Shown here piece by piece: positions 9,698 to 18,982 of a DNA stretch of 64,000 bases. How positions within the stretch are numbered: the first letter of the stretch is position 1; each line of letters starts with the position of its first letter. The stretch is from Corynebacterium macginleyi (lineage in GTDB: Bacteria; Actinomycetota; Actinomycetes; Mycobacteriales; Mycobacteriaceae). The notes beneath the pieces are model-generated. The model ran no database searches. It worked only from the letters and a program-made list of their open reading frames with translations, and had not been told where the DNA came from. The position numbers were made by a program, and so were the translations under genes. Location of the stretch: positions 248,001-312,000 of the forward strand of contig NZ_REGE01000001.1 in NCBI RefSeq assembly GCF_003688935.1. The letters run 5' to 3'.

Positions 9698-11149
9698 ATG
9701 ACCGCTCCAACGGCGCATCACCTGCGCCTTACCATCCGCATCCACGCTGACCGCTTCCACAAGGAAGCAGACGTGGCATTGCCGTTGAGCTCCAGCCTTG
9801 GCGAGCTCATGGCAGAACTTACCGACCTTGTCGATGCACCCGCGATCGCCTCACCGTGGCGCGCCAGCACGGCATCTGGTCGTGCTATCGACCTCACCGC
9901 ACCGCTTGCCGCCACCCCACTGACGGAAGGCTCCATCCTGCTGCTCGCCCCGCGCGAGGAGCGACCCGCGCCCGTTATCCGCGACGCCGCCGAATCCCTC
10001 GCTGCCCAGAGCCAGGACGACACTACGTCGGCGATTCCCATCGTCTGGGGATGGACCGGACTTGCCGCAGCCTTCGCTGTAGCCTGGGTGCTCTCTCCTC
10101 CGGCAGTCGCCGGTGCCGGACTTGCCGTCGCGGCCTTCGTCCTCGCCCTGTGGACGCAGGCGCTATCCCTCGTCATGCTCACTTTGGCGGCAGGGGCGGC
10201 CAGCGGGTGGGCGCTTATCTCGCCCGCGCTTGCCGATGCCCCCTATGCCGCCGTCACCGCCAGCTCCACCCTGCTCTTAGCTTTATCGGCCTGCCACCTC
10301 ACCCGGCTCAGCACCGTACGGATCACCTCTGGTGTGCTCACCATCGCCGGGTTATTGGGCAGTGCGGCCATAAGCTACCTGCTTCCCGGACTCAGTGGCA
10401 ATTCCGGCATCGGTACAAGTCACGGAACCGCAGCGGCCGCGGGCACGATTATCGCGGGAGTTATCCTGTTAGCAAGTGCACCCTCGTTGACCATCGCCGC
10501 TGCGGGGCTCAAGGTGCCGCAATTGCCCACCGCCGGCCAAGACCTCGCCGTTTCAGATAATCTTCAGCCCGACGTGGCCGATCGGTCCACTCGCGCCGGG
10601 TTAGCCTACGAAGGAATCTGCTGGGGAATCGCGCTCTGCCTCATCCCGGCCATTATCGCCCTCAGTTTTACCGGTACAGGCTCCCCCGTGACCACAGACG
10701 GGGCCGGGGGAGATATAGAAGCAGCTGCCACCACCATAGGTGCTCGCATCGCTGTGCTCTTCGGCACCGGATTAACCGGGCTCGGCTTTGTCCAAGCACT
10801 CTGCGTCTCTATTGCTGGGACGGTGGTCATGCACGCCGCGCGTCACGGGCGTGCTCTAGCCGGCTGGGCGCTCATGCTCATCGCCATGGTTGCCTGCCTC
10901 GCCGCTTGCTTGTGCGCCGTACACGCTATCGGCGCGGATGGGCTCGCCCACGCCTGGGCCCTGACGACGGTCGCCATTCTTCTGCTTGCCGCGATGCTAA
11001 GTGCCCCGCTGTGGACGGATAAAATAAGCCAAGTAGAGCCAACGACCATCGCCTGGTTCGAGCGCGTAGAGTCCCTCACCATAGCCGCCTGCCTGCCACT
11101 TGCCGCGCACCTCGCCGGCATCTTCGAGCTCATTCGAGGACTAGGATAA
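9698..11149 (+). CDS. eccD: Type VII secretion integral membrane protein EccD (ESX-4)
   Basis: 483 aa from ATG 9698. The N-terminal ~90 residues form the ubiquitin-like YukD domain (LRLTIRIHADRF and so on), followed by about eleven hydrophobic helices that form the EccD membrane barrel. Earlier in-frame ATGs at 9614 and 9677 exist, but the YukD fold begins right after 9698 and a GGGGGAA lies just upstream. It diverges from eccC across ~150 bp and overlaps mycP by one base (TAATG). Confidence 0.93.
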   Translation: MTAPTAHHLRLTIRIHADRFHKEADVALPLSSSLGELMAELTDLVDAPAIASPWRASTASGRAIDLTAPLAATPLTEGSILLLAPREERPAPVIRDAAESLAAQSQDDTTSAIPIVWGWTGLAAAFAVAWVLSPPAVAGAGLAVAAFVLALWTQALSLVMLTLAAGAASGWALISPALADAPYAAVTASSTLLLALSACHLTRLSTVRITSGVLTIAGLLGSAAISYLLPGLSGNSGIGTSHGTAAAAGTIIAGVILLASAPSLTIAAAGLKVPQLPTAGQDLAVSDNLQPDVADRSTRAGLAYEGICWGIALCLIPAIIALSFTGTGSPVTTDGAGGDIEAAATTIGARIAVLFGTGLTGLGFVQALCVSIAGTVVMHAARHGRALAGWALMLIAMVACLAACLCAVHAIGADGLAHAWALTTVAILLLAAMLSAPLWTDKISQVEPTTIAWFERVESLTIAACLPLAAHLAGIFELIRGLG

Positions 11150-12399
11150 TGCACCACAGCTACCCACCCCATTCTTCTCCGCTACCTAAGTTTAGCGGCA
11201 GGTCCGGGTTTTCTCGAAGGGCCGCCGGCGCCCTTACCGCATGTGTCGTAGCCGCAACCGGAGGCCCCATTATCGCAGTTCCCACCGCGAGCGCACGGGA
11301 ACCGGACCGGGATTGCGCCACCGCGCATCCTTCTCCCCTGGCACCGCAGCCTTCCGCGGATCAGCGTTCCTACCGCACCCAACTTCATTCCTTTGCCACG
11401 GGCAACGGCGTGAGGGTAGCCGTCATCGATACCGGTGTTGCCCGCCACGAACAGCTACCGAATCTCACCGCAGGCGCAGATCTGGTCACACAAGACGAAC
11501 CTGACCCGCACCGAGACTGCGACCTGCATGGCACCGTCGTCGCCGGCATCATAGCCGGACAGGATATCGGCATCGCCCCGCGCGCCGAGGTGCGCGCCAT
11601 CCGCCAAACCAGCGCACATTACCGCCAATACAATGGCACCACCGAAGACACGGACGAAGGCAACACCACCGGTTCGCTCGACACATTGGCGCGCGCCATC
11701 CACCATGCCGTGGAGGATAACGCCCGAATAATCAATATTTCCGTCGTCTCCTGCGTTCCTCAGCAAACCGCGGAACGCGTCGATCGCTCCCGCTTAGATG
11801 AGGCACTTGCCCGCGCGGAAGACGCCGGTGCGGTAGTAATCGCCGCGTCCGGTAATATTTCCCCCGGCAGCTGCGAAGAGGGCGATTACGTCTTTCCCGC
11901 CAATTCACCGACCGTATTATCAATTAGCGCTCAAGAGGATGCGCACGCACTCGCAGAATACTCGCTCACCCCTATTGATGGTCCACAATTATCCGCTCAC
12001 GGATTCGTGCCTTTAGCGCTCAATCCCGCCGGGGGCTGGACAGACGGAAAAAACGAGCAGGATTCCGTAGCACAGTTCCACGGCACCTCGTTCGCAGCCC
12101 CAGTAGTCAGCGGAACCGCTGCCTTGCTAGCCGAGCGCTACCCAGAAGCCAGCGCCGCCGATATACGCCGACGGCTCCTCTCCGCCGGCCAGCCCGGCAA
12201 CGGATTCATCGATCCGCTAGCTGCTGTTACACATATCGATGGAAACTATGCCGCACCCCAGCGCAACCTAACTATCCATCCCGCTACAGACGAGCACTCC
12301 CCGGCCGCACGCCGTACCGGTTGGGTGCTCGGCGGGCTAGTCCTGCTGCTCACAGGCCTAGCGGTCGCCCGCGGGTTGGGCCGATCCCAGGCGATCTAA
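11149..12399 (+). CDS. mycP: Mycosin, type VII secretion-associated subtilisin-like protease
   Basis: 416 aa: signal peptide (cleavage near PTASA-R, residue ~50), subtilase domain with catalytic triad D94 (VAVIDTGVA), H127 (DCDLHGTVVAG) and S314 (HGTSFAAPVVSG), oxyanion Asn in AASGN (~N236), and a C-terminal membrane helix (VLGGLVLLLTGLAVARGL) with a short basic tail. Mycosins are membrane-anchored extracytoplasmic proteases needed for type VII complex stability. Translationally coupled to eccD; converges with eccB. Confidence 0.95.
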   Translation: MHHSYPPHSSPLPKFSGRSGFSRRAAGALTACVVAATGGPIIAVPTASAREPDRDCATAHPSPLAPQPSADQRSYRTQLHSFATGNGVRVAVIDTGVARHEQLPNLTAGADLVTQDEPDPHRDCDLHGTVVAGIIAGQDIGIAPRAEVRAIRQTSAHYRQYNGTTEDTDEGNTTGSLDTLARAIHHAVEDNARIINISVVSCVPQQTAERVDRSRLDEALARAEDAGAVVIAASGNISPGSCEEGDYVFPANSPTVLSISAQEDAHALAEYSLTPIDGPQLSAHGFVPLALNPAGGWTDGKNEQDSVAQFHGTSFAAPVVSGTAALLAERYPEASAADIRRRLLSAGQPGNGFIDPLAAVTHIDGNYAAPQRNLTIHPATDEHSPAARRTGWVLGGLVLLLTGLAVARGLGRSQAI

Positions 12400-12496
12400 G
12401 TCAGCATAGGCTCAGTGCCCGTACTGTCCAACGCCAGCACCAAGCGGTACGGACTAGCTCCGCTTGACACTGATTAGTACGCACTGGCGGCACTGC

Positions 12497-13780
12497 CTAG
12501 GGCCCGACCCGCAGCGCTTCGTCCCGGTTTAAACGCGAGGCCTCTGGCAGGAGCCGGATGATTTCCCACGGAACTTCCGCCCCAATACCGGTGCCGAGGG
12601 CCTCCAAGAGTTCCCTATTATCCACCGCATGGCGCTGCCCTGTAGCCGAGACAACGTGATAGCCATGTCCGGTATCTACGCCAACGCCACCTGCCGATAG
12701 CCCACCGAAGCGATCCGCTATGCCCTCTCCGGCGAGTGCTACCGTCCCTGGGTTCTCGCTCACCATTGCTCCCCCGCCAGCACTATCGGCACACATCCAG
12801 CCCTTATCTGGGCCGACGAATTCGAAGGTAGTAGTGGGCAGGTGGAAGTTCAAGAGGGCATCGGCAAGCGCGCCAACCTCGTGCGGTGCGGCCGCCAGAC
12901 GCCTCGCGCCAAAGCTAACCAGCATATCTGCCTGAGTGGCAGTTAGCTCCGCCACGCCACCATCTGTCCGAGCCCACTGAACCTGCCCGGTATCCATGAT
13001 GTCCGGCAGCGTATCCGGGAACGTCAGCGGCGGCTGCTCTGCAAAGGCATTGAGCAACTCCGCCGGAACGGGCCAGACATGTGTGCTCCCGCCAATGCCA
13101 ATCCCGCGCCGAATAACCCGGCCTTCCCTGCTCTGCGCATCGGGTAAACGCACCCGCCCCTCCGCGGTCAGCAACCACTGCGTGCCATCCGTTTCTGCGA
13201 GCGCGGCGCGCTTCTCCCCAAAGCCCTTCTGCGGCGGATCCGCCACCACGATGACCTCTTCTTTCGCTACCTGTTGGCCATCGATGCTGGTGGGATTATC
13301 TGCGGGCTGCTCATCACGTCCGGCAAGGCACGCTGCCCACGAACGCTGCGGTGTCTCACCCGGGGCGGCCAAGTATCCTGGCGCATCCGAAATTCCCACG
13401 GGTGTGCCCAACGAGGCCTTGCGCAAATGTTCGGACCCAATGGTCCGTGCATCAGCCGCTTTGCCAGCGATGATCCGCGCGGAAGCCAGGTTGTAAACAG
13501 GGTGGTAGGTATCGTTAACATCCACGAAGAGCTGCCCCTGCTCAGAGCGGACAATGGGCGCATCCCCTGGCTGCGGGCTCGGTTGCAACCAGGCCAAAAG
13601 GCCAGAACCGACAGCCAAGAAAGCCACTCCGACTCCGCCAAACATCATGGCCTTGCGGCGGCGGGCTAGCGGATCATGGATCATGCGGGTATCGCCCAAC
13701 ACGAGCCCATGTTCCACGCGGCGGCGTAAGAATTTATGGCCCGAGACTTGGGCCTTGGTCGTTGGCAATGGACGTGCCAT
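12497..13780 (-). CDS. eccB: Type VII secretion protein EccB (ESX-4)
   Basis: 427 aa: cytoplasmic N-terminus with the family motif QVSGHKFLRRRVEHGLVLGD (residues ~11-30), one transmembrane helix (residues ~44-65), then a long extracytoplasmic domain with the usual EccB repeats (SVGF-like folds). EccB forms the periplasmic-side part of the core complex. It converges with mycP and lies downstream of truA on the same strand, as in M. tuberculosis. No eccE homologue is present, which fits ESX-4. Confidence 0.93.
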   Translation of the reverse strand: MARPLPTTKAQVSGHKFLRRRVEHGLVLGDTRMIHDPLARRRKAMMFGGVGVAFLAVGSGLLAWLQPSPQPGDAPIVRSEQGQLFVDVNDTYHPVYNLASARIIAGKAADARTIGSEHLRKASLGTPVGISDAPGYLAAPGETPQRSWAACLAGRDEQPADNPTSIDGQQVAKEEVIVVADPPQKGFGEKRAALAETDGTQWLLTAEGRVRLPDAQSREGRVIRRGIGIGGSTHVWPVPAELLNAFAEQPPLTFPDTLPDIMDTGQVQWARTDGGVAELTATQADMLVSFGARRLAAAPHEVGALADALLNFHLPTTTFEFVGPDKGWMCADSAGGGAMVSENPGTVALAGEGIADRFGGLSAGGVGVDTGHGYHVVSATGQRHAVDNRELLEALGTGIGAEVPWEIIRLLPEASRLNRDEALRVGP

Positions 13781-13872
13781 GAATTTCCCCCCGAAAATTC
13801 CCCGTAAGTCTAAATAAACCCAGACCTCAGGCTAGCGTAGACGCCAGGGACCTGCCACTCGGCGGGGCGTAC

Positions 13873-14754
13873 TCACAAAACGGTGCGCTTTTCTCGTGTT
13901 ACGTCAGCCCGCGCAGACATTTCGCTGAGTTCCGGGTAATCCACCTGCACTAAGGACAGTCCCTTCGCCGGTGCCACCGGGATGCGGGAGGAACGCTTTG
14001 TCTCCTGTAGCAATGCCGCGGCAAAGTCGACGTCCCTGCGACCTTCCCCCACACTTAGGCAACAGCCCACTAAAGAGCGCACCATGGACCAGCAAAAAGC
14101 ATCCGCCACTACGCGGGCTTCAAAAAGCTGCGGTTCTTCCGGCGTCGACACATCCTGCCAGCTAAATCCCTGTAACTCACGAATAGTGGTGGCGTTCGGC
14201 TTGGCCTTGCAAAAGGCCGCGAAATCGTGCAGGCCCACCAGGGCGGTGGCCGCATCCTGCATGGCATCGAGATCTACCGGTGTAAACCATTGCGCCGTAT
14301 CGCGCGCCCGCGTCGGCAGCGCACCTCGCGGGCTAGTGGTTACCCGATACACATAATGCCGCCGCAACGCAGAAAATCGGGCGTCAAAGCCATCTGGGGC
14401 AAATTCGCACCCGTGCACCCGGACGTCTTCCGGCAACAGCTTTGCGAGACGGCGCACCAGTGCCCCCGGTTTGCCTGCTACTGACCGTTGCTCCAGCATC
14501 TCCTCCGGAACATCCACATGCGCCACCTGCCCGCGCGCATGGACACCCGCATCCGTTCGGCCGGCCACCGTCAGCGCTACCTCCGTGCGAGCAATCATTG
14601 CCAGTTGCTCCTCGAGCACGCCCTGAACCGTGCGCAGTCCGCCCTTTTGCTTGGCCCAGCCGTGGAAATCGGTGCCATCATAGGCTAGGTCTAACCGGAG
14701 CCGAACGAACCCTTCCGCCGGTCCCTCATGTGCGATCGGTGCTGCTTCAGTCAT
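13873..14754 (-). CDS. truA: tRNA pseudouridine(38-40) synthase TruA
   Basis: 293 aa from ATG 14754. It modifies uridines 38-40 in tRNA anticodon arms. Visible motifs: RLDLAYDGTDFHGWAKQ, the catalytic Asp in AGRTDAGVHARGQ (D68), and FDARFSALRRHYVYR. Upstream in-frame ATG 14910 adds 52 residues with no family support. It lies downstream of rplQ but beyond a strong terminator, so it is probably expressed separately. Confidence 0.94.
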   Translation of the reverse strand: MTEAAPIAHEGPAEGFVRLRLDLAYDGTDFHGWAKQKGGLRTVQGVLEEQLAMIARTEVALTVAGRTDAGVHARGQVAHVDVPEEMLEQRSVAGKPGALVRRLAKLLPEDVRVHGCEFAPDGFDARFSALRRHYVYRVTTSPRGALPTRARDTAQWFTPVDLDAMQDAATALVGLHDFAAFCKAKPNATTIRELQGFSWQDVSTPEEPQLFEARVVADAFCWSMVRSLVGCCLSVGEGRRDVDFAAALLQETKRSSRIPVAPAKGLSLVQVDYPELSEMSARADVTREKRTVL

Positions 14755-15030
14755 GGTGGACCTAATGCTACCGGAGGCATCCGCAGGTTCCCGAAATGTG
14801 CAGCCTCCCCTGCTACACCTCCCCTGTTCGTTTTGAACAGAAAAAGCAATATCTGAGGGCTTGGTTTGCTCAGTTATCGCGGAGGAGGATGCGCATAGGA
14901 GGTTGCGCATGCGAGGTTGTCCCTAGGGCGCTGTGTAACGAAAAGCGCGTGGCCTACTGAATGACGAAGCCGCTCAACGGAGCGACACGGCGGAGTGGGA
15001 CCGGACACATAAGGATCCGAGTTCCAAAAC

Positions 15031-15080
15031 GACAAAAGCCGCCTCCCCAGTCTCTTGGCAAAGAGTATGGGAGGGCGGCT
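15031..15080 (-). terminator. Intrinsic terminator of the rpsM-rplQ transcript
   Basis: On the minus strand AGCCGCCCTCCCA pairs with TGGGGAGGCGGCT across a ~20-nt loop and is followed by TTTTGTCG. It is the main feature of the 409-bp gap 14755-15163 between rplQ and truA; I see no gene in the remainder. Confidence 0.8.
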
Positions 15081-15163
15081 ATTGTGCGCTACTACTGCTG
15101 GCAGTAGGAACTGCAATCCTCGCCCGGCGTTAGGGCTGGCGCGGATTCAGTGGCCGAGGGAGA

Positions 15164-15715
15164 TTACTTCTCCTCGGACTCCTCAGCGGCGGTGTTCTCA
15201 TCTGCGGTGTTCTCATCTGCGGCGTCCTCGGCAGGTGCCTCGGTCTCTGCAGCCTGGTCTACCTGAGCCTCTTCAGCCTCAGCAGCCTGAACTTCTTCAG
15301 CTTCAGCAGCCTTGGAAGCGGCGGCGCGGGTAGCGCGGTTAGCCTCGGAGGTCACGGTCTCCTCTAGAACGAGGGAGATCTGAGACATCGGGGCATTATC
15401 ACCAGTGCGGTTATCAAGCTTAATGGTGCGAGTGTAACCACCCTCACGGTTCTCAAAATGAGGTGCAACCTCGTCAAACAGATGGGAAACAACATCCTTG
15501 CGCGGGATGAGCTTCAGCACTGCGCGGCGGTCAGCAATAGTGCCAGACTTAGCCTTGGTAATAATCTTTTCGACATACGGGCGAAGAACCTTCGCCTTAG
15601 CATCGGTGGTCTTAATAGCGCCGTGCTCGATCAGGCTAGCTGCCAAGTTGCTCAGCAAGTGAGCCTGTTGCTTGGCGGAGCCGCCGAGACGGGCACCCTT
15701 CTTCGGGGTAGGCAT
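15164..15715 (-). CDS. rplQ: 50S ribosomal protein L17
   Basis: 183 aa. Residues 1-125 are the standard L17 ([20 protein letters not shown], then [21 protein letters not shown]). The last ~55 residues are an Ala/Glu/Asp-rich acidic tail containing a short tandem repeat ([10 protein letters not shown]), an actinobacterial peculiarity. Last gene of the alpha-operon transcript. Confidence 0.96.
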   Translation of the reverse strand: MPTPKKGARLGGSAKQQAHLLSNLAASLIEHGAIKTTDAKAKVLRPYVEKIITKAKSGTIADRRAVLKLIPRKDVVSHLFDEVAPHFENREGGYTRTIKLDNRTGDNAPMSQISLVLEETVTSEANRATRAAASKAAEAEEVQAAEAEEAQVDQAAETEAPAEDAADENTADENTAAEESEEK

Positions 15716-15782
15716 TGTTTACTCCTCGTGTGCGGTAAAAGTTGAGCGCGCGGCAACGTGTGCCGCAGTTCAGGATGATTCT

Positions 15783-16793
15783 TTACTCGGAATCGTCCGC
15801 AGCCGGGTCCTTAAAGTCACCGGTTTCTGCGTCGTAGCCCTCGAGCTGGGTAGGGTCGAAGTCCTCAGGGGTGTCCTTCAGAGCAAGGCCCAAATTAGCC
15901 AGCTTGATTTTTACCTCATTAATCGACTTCTGACCGAAGTTCCGGATATCTAGCAGGTCGGATTCGGTGCATTCTGCGAGCTCACCGACGGTGTGGATTT
16001 CCTGACGCTTCAGGCAGTTGTAGGAGCGGACGGAGAAGTTCAAGTCCTCGATAGGCATTCCGTAGGCGGCAATGTATTCGGTCTCTTGCGGGGAAGGACC
16101 AATCTCGATGCCTTCGGCTGCGTTGTTCAGCTCGCGTGCCAGGCCGAAGAGTTCGACCAAGGTGCCGCCAGCGGAAGCCAGCGCATCGCGGGCTGAAATC
16201 GAGTTCTTGGTTTCGACGTCGATGGTCAGCTTGTCAAAGTCTGTGCGCTGCTCAACACGAGTAGCTTCGACCTTGTAAGAGACCTTCAGCACTGGGGAGT
16301 AAATCTGATCGATTGGGATACGGCCGATTTCCCCAGAGGTGGCGGCAGCCGGGACGTAGCCACGGCCGCGCTCGACGACGAGCTCAATGTCCAACTTAGC
16401 GGTGTCATTCAGCGAAGCGATGTGCAAATCCGGGTTGTGGATTTCCACACCAGCCGGTGGCTGGATATCGCCCGCGGTGACATCACCAGGGCCTTCCTTG
16501 CTCAGGTACATAACCACCGGCTCGTCGGAGTCAGAAGATAGGACCATGCTCTTGATATTCAAGATGATCTCAGAAACGTCTTCCTTCACACCGCTGATGG
16601 TGGTGAACTCATGGAGCACCCCATCTATCTTGATAGAAGTTACCGCTGCGCCCGGGATGGACGAGAGCAAGGTGCGACGCAACGAGTTACCGAGGGTGTA
16701 GCCAAAGCCCGGCTCGAGCGGTTCGATGACGAACTTGGAACGAGACGAGTCGATGAATTCCTCGGTGAGCTGAGGACGCTGGGAAATGAGCAT
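15783..16793 (-). CDS. rpoA: DNA-directed RNA polymerase subunit alpha
   Basis: 336 aa. The N-terminal dimerisation domain ([20 protein letters not shown]) is joined by a linker to the C-terminal domain ([33 protein letters not shown]) that contacts UP elements and activators, followed by an acidic tail. Located between rpsD and rplQ as in most bacteria. Confidence 0.98.
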   Translation of the reverse strand: MLISQRPQLTEEFIDSSRSKFVIEPLEPGFGYTLGNSLRRTLLSSIPGAAVTSIKIDGVLHEFTTISGVKEDVSEIILNIKSMVLSSDSDEPVVMYLSKEGPGDVTAGDIQPPAGVEIHNPDLHIASLNDTAKLDIELVVERGRGYVPAAATSGEIGRIPIDQIYSPVLKVSYKVEATRVEQRTDFDKLTIDVETKNSISARDALASAGGTLVELFGLARELNNAAEGIEIGPSPQETEYIAAYGMPIEDLNFSVRSYNCLKRQEIHTVGELAECTESDLLDIRNFGQKSINEVKIKLANLGLALKDTPEDFDPTQLEGYDAETGDFKDPAADDSE

Positions 16794-16907
16794 TGCAATT
16801 CTCCTTTTCGGCGCCCGCTATATGACGCCGCTAGAGGGGGTAAAAATCTCGGGTTTGAAGATTCCTGATGGACCGCCGTGCCCCTGCAGGCCGTGCGGTA
16901 TAACAGT

Positions 16908-17513
16908 TTACTTCGAGTAAAGCTCGACGATGAGCTGCTCTTGCAGCGGGATGTCGATCTGAGCGCGCTCGGGCAACTGGTGCACGAGGATGCGCAGCGT
17001 ATCAGGAACGACCTGCAACCATGCCGGTACGTTGGCATCAATAAGAGCGTCCTGAGCGTCTTCGAACCATTCCATCTTCTGGGAACGCGGGCGGACATCG
17101 ATGATGTCGTACTGCGTTACCCGGAAAGACGGGATGTTGACTTTTTTGCCGTTCACGGTGAAGTGACCGTGGGAAACGAGCTGGCGAGCCTGGCGGCGGG
17201 TGCGTGCCAGACCTGCGCGGTATACCACGTTATCCAGGCGGGTCTCCAGCAAGATGACCAGGTTGTCACCGGTCTTGCCGGCGAGGCGGGTGGCCTCGGT
17301 GTAGTAACGGCGGAACTGACGCTCCAGCACACCATAGGTGTACTTTGCTTTCTGCTTTTCCTGGAGCTGCAGCAGGTACTCAGATTCTTTGATTCGGTTT
17401 CGGCCAGCCTGTCCCGGAGGGTACGGGCGGCGCTCGAATGCCATGTCTCCGCCGACCAAGTCGACGCGAAGACGGCGGGATACGCGGGTAGCGGGGCCAG
17501 TGTAACGAGCCAT
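16908..17513 (-). CDS. rpsD: 30S ribosomal protein S4
   Basis: 201 aa, full length. Primary assembly protein of the 30S body. S4 RNA-binding motif RLDNVVYRAGLARTRRQARQ is visible at mid-protein, plus an N-terminal region rich in Arg. No zinc-binding Cys cluster in the N-terminus, the Cys-less form common in actinobacteria. Confidence 0.97.
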   Translation of the reverse strand: MARYTGPATRVSRRLRVDLVGGDMAFERRPYPPGQAGRNRIKESEYLLQLQEKQKAKYTYGVLERQFRRYYTEATRLAGKTGDNLVILLETRLDNVVYRAGLARTRRQARQLVSHGHFTVNGKKVNIPSFRVTQYDIIDVRPRSQKMEWFEDAQDALIDANVPAWLQVVPDTLRILVHQLPERAQIDIPLQEQLIVELYSK

Positions 17514-17534
17514 TTTCTTACCTCTTTCCTTCCC

Positions 17535-17939
17535 TTAAACCTTGCGACGCTTGGTCGGACGGCAACCGTTATGCGGCTGTGGAGTTGCATCCGTAATTGA
17601 GGAAACCTCGAGGCCTGCAGCCTGCAGGGAACGGATGGCGGTCTCGCGGCCGGAGCCTGGACCCTTGACGAATACGTCAACCTTCTTCATTCCATGGTCC
17701 ATTGCCTTGCGTGCGGCGCTTTCAGCGGCCATCTGTGCAGCAAACGGAGTGGACTTACGGGAACCCTTGAAACCAACGTGGCCTGAGGATGCCCAGGAGA
17801 TAACAGCACCAGTCTGGTCCGTTATCGAAACGATGGTGTTGTTGAAGGTTGACTTGATGTAAGCGTGGCCCAGAGCCACATTCTTTTTGACGACGCGACG
17901 GCCGGAACGGCGTGCGCCGGAACGAGTCTTTGGAGGCAT
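17535..17939 (-). CDS. rpsK: 30S ribosomal protein S11
   Basis: 134 aa. Platform protein of the 30S subunit. Motifs [32 protein letters not shown] and the C-terminal [13 protein letters not shown] are diagnostic. It follows rpsM with a 3-nt gap. Confidence 0.98.
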   Translation of the reverse strand: MPPKTRSGARRSGRRVVKKNVALGHAYIKSTFNNTIVSITDQTGAVISWASSGHVGFKGSRKSTPFAAQMAAESAARKAMDHGMKKVDVFVKGPGSGRETAIRSLQAAGLEVSSITDATPQPHNGCRPTKRRKV

Positions 17940-17942
17940 GGA

Positions 17943-18311
17943 CTACTTCTTCTTTCCTGCGATCGTCTTCTTCGGGCCCTTACGAGTACGCGCGTTGGTC
18001 TTCGTACGCTGACCGCGTACCGGCAGACCGCGACGGTGGCGCAGACCCTTGTAGCTTCCGATTTCAATCTTGCGACGAATATCAGCCTGCACCTGGCGGC
18101 GGAGGTCACCCTCGACCTTCCAGGAGCCTTCAATTGCGTCACGCAGTGCCGAGACCTGTTCATCATCCAGGTTATCGGTGCGCAGGTCGGGAGAAATGCC
18201 AGTCTTTTCTAGCAATTCCTTGGCACGGGTTGGACCGATGCCGTAAATGTAGGTGAGAGCGACCTCCATACGCTTATTGCGAGGAAGGTCAACACCAGCT
18301 AGACGTGCCAT
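17943..18311 (-). CDS. rpsM: 30S ribosomal protein S13
   Basis: 122 aa with [21 protein letters not shown] at the start, the [20 protein letters not shown] signature and a Lys-rich tail. Head protein of the 30S subunit near the P site. No rpmJ (L36) is visible in the 195-bp gap to infA, unlike many bacteria. Confidence 0.98.
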   Translation of the reverse strand: MARLAGVDLPRNKRMEVALTYIYGIGPTRAKELLEKTGISPDLRTDNLDDEQVSALRDAIEGSWKVEGDLRRQVQADIRRKIEIGSYKGLRHRRGLPVRGQRTKTNARTRKGPKKTIAGKKK

Positions 18312-18421
18312 AAGGCGAGTCCTTTCGGGTTGTTACGGCGGTTTTCTCCCCATCCGTCCCGCTCCATACAACGCTTCGCCCGGACCGTACCGGAGATCCT
18401 TGGGTTGCTTACCAGTGCAGG

Positions 18422-18442
18422 CTCAGGCCACCGTAGCCTGAG
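18422..18442 (-). promoter_or_regulatory. Hairpin in the rpsM leader
   Basis: CTCAGGC and GCCTGAG form a perfect 7-bp stem with a 7-nt loop in the 195-bp gap between infA and rpsM, read on the minus strand. There is no T-tract, so it is not a typical terminator; a leader structure or processing site is possible. Confidence 0.4.
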
Positions 18443-18506
18443 GTGTACAGGGAAAACAGAGCTTCAAAAGCCGTGCTTCGCCCTTGGGTGAGGAGGCTGA
18501 CTATGT

Positions 18507-18725
18507 TTACTTGTAGCGGTAGACGATGCGTCCGCGGGTCAGGTCATAAGGAGACAGCTCTACGACGACGCGATCCTCCGGGAGGATGCGGATGTAGTGC
18601 TGACGCATTTTACCGGAAATGTGTGCAAGAACCTTGTGCCCATTGTCGAGCTCGACACGGAACATAGCGTTTGGCAAAGGCTCGACGATGCGACCCTCTA
18701 CCTCAATTGCGCCTTCCTTAGCCAT
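18507..18725 (-). CDS. infA: Translation initiation factor IF-1
   Basis: 72 aa from [19 protein letters not shown]1-like OB fold with [20 protein letters not shown] and the conserved C-terminus [11 protein letters not shown]. An in-frame upstream ATG at 18821 would add 32 residues without family support. It binds the 30S A site during initiation. The gene heads the alpha-operon run toward rpsM. Confidence 0.98.
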   Translation of the reverse strand: MAKEGAIEVEGRIVEPLPNAMFRVELDNGHKVLAHISGKMRQHYIRILPEDRVVVELSPYDLTRGRIVYRYK

Positions 18726-18740
18726 AACCTCTACTTTTCT

Positions 18741-18764
18741 GGTGACAGACAAGTCTCTGTCACC
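18741..18764 (-). promoter_or_regulatory. Perfect 9-bp inverted repeat in the infA leader
   Basis: GGTGACAGA and TCTGTCACC flank a 6-nt loop, ending 15 nt before the infA start codon on the minus strand. The symmetry would suit either an RNA hairpin next to the ribosome-binding region or a protein-binding operator. Confidence 0.5.
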
Positions 18765-18908
18765 TGCATGTTTGTTGTCTACTGCGGTAGTGCAAGGCAA
18801 CCAGATACTGGCGCTATACACCGCCAGCTCATCATACGCTGCAGCGACACGATTTCCAAACCGGCCGACCTCCCTAGAATCTCCTACGACTTGGAGAAAA
18901 ACTAAGAA

Positions 18909-18953
18909 TACCCTCGTCCTGAGTTCCGGAAGCTGGAACCAAGTACGAGGGTA
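18909..18953 (-). terminator. Intrinsic terminator after the L,D-transpeptidase gene
   Basis: TACCCTCGT pairs with ACGAGGGTA, with an inner GGTTCC/GGAAC arm; on the minus strand it is followed by TTCTTAGTTTTTCTCC. It lies ~30 nt past the gene's stop codon. Confidence 0.75.
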
Positions 18954-18982
18954 GGCGCGTTAACGCGGGAAGCTACCCCGAA

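Noticed and set aside
12400..12496. Hairpin between mycP and eccB
   Set aside because: An 8-bp arm pair with a 22-nt loop and no T-tract; not convincing as a terminator.
18312..18506. rpmJ (L36) between infA and rpsM
   Set aside because: No short basic Cys-containing L36 frame exists on the minus strand in this gap; the gene is probably elsewhere in the genome.
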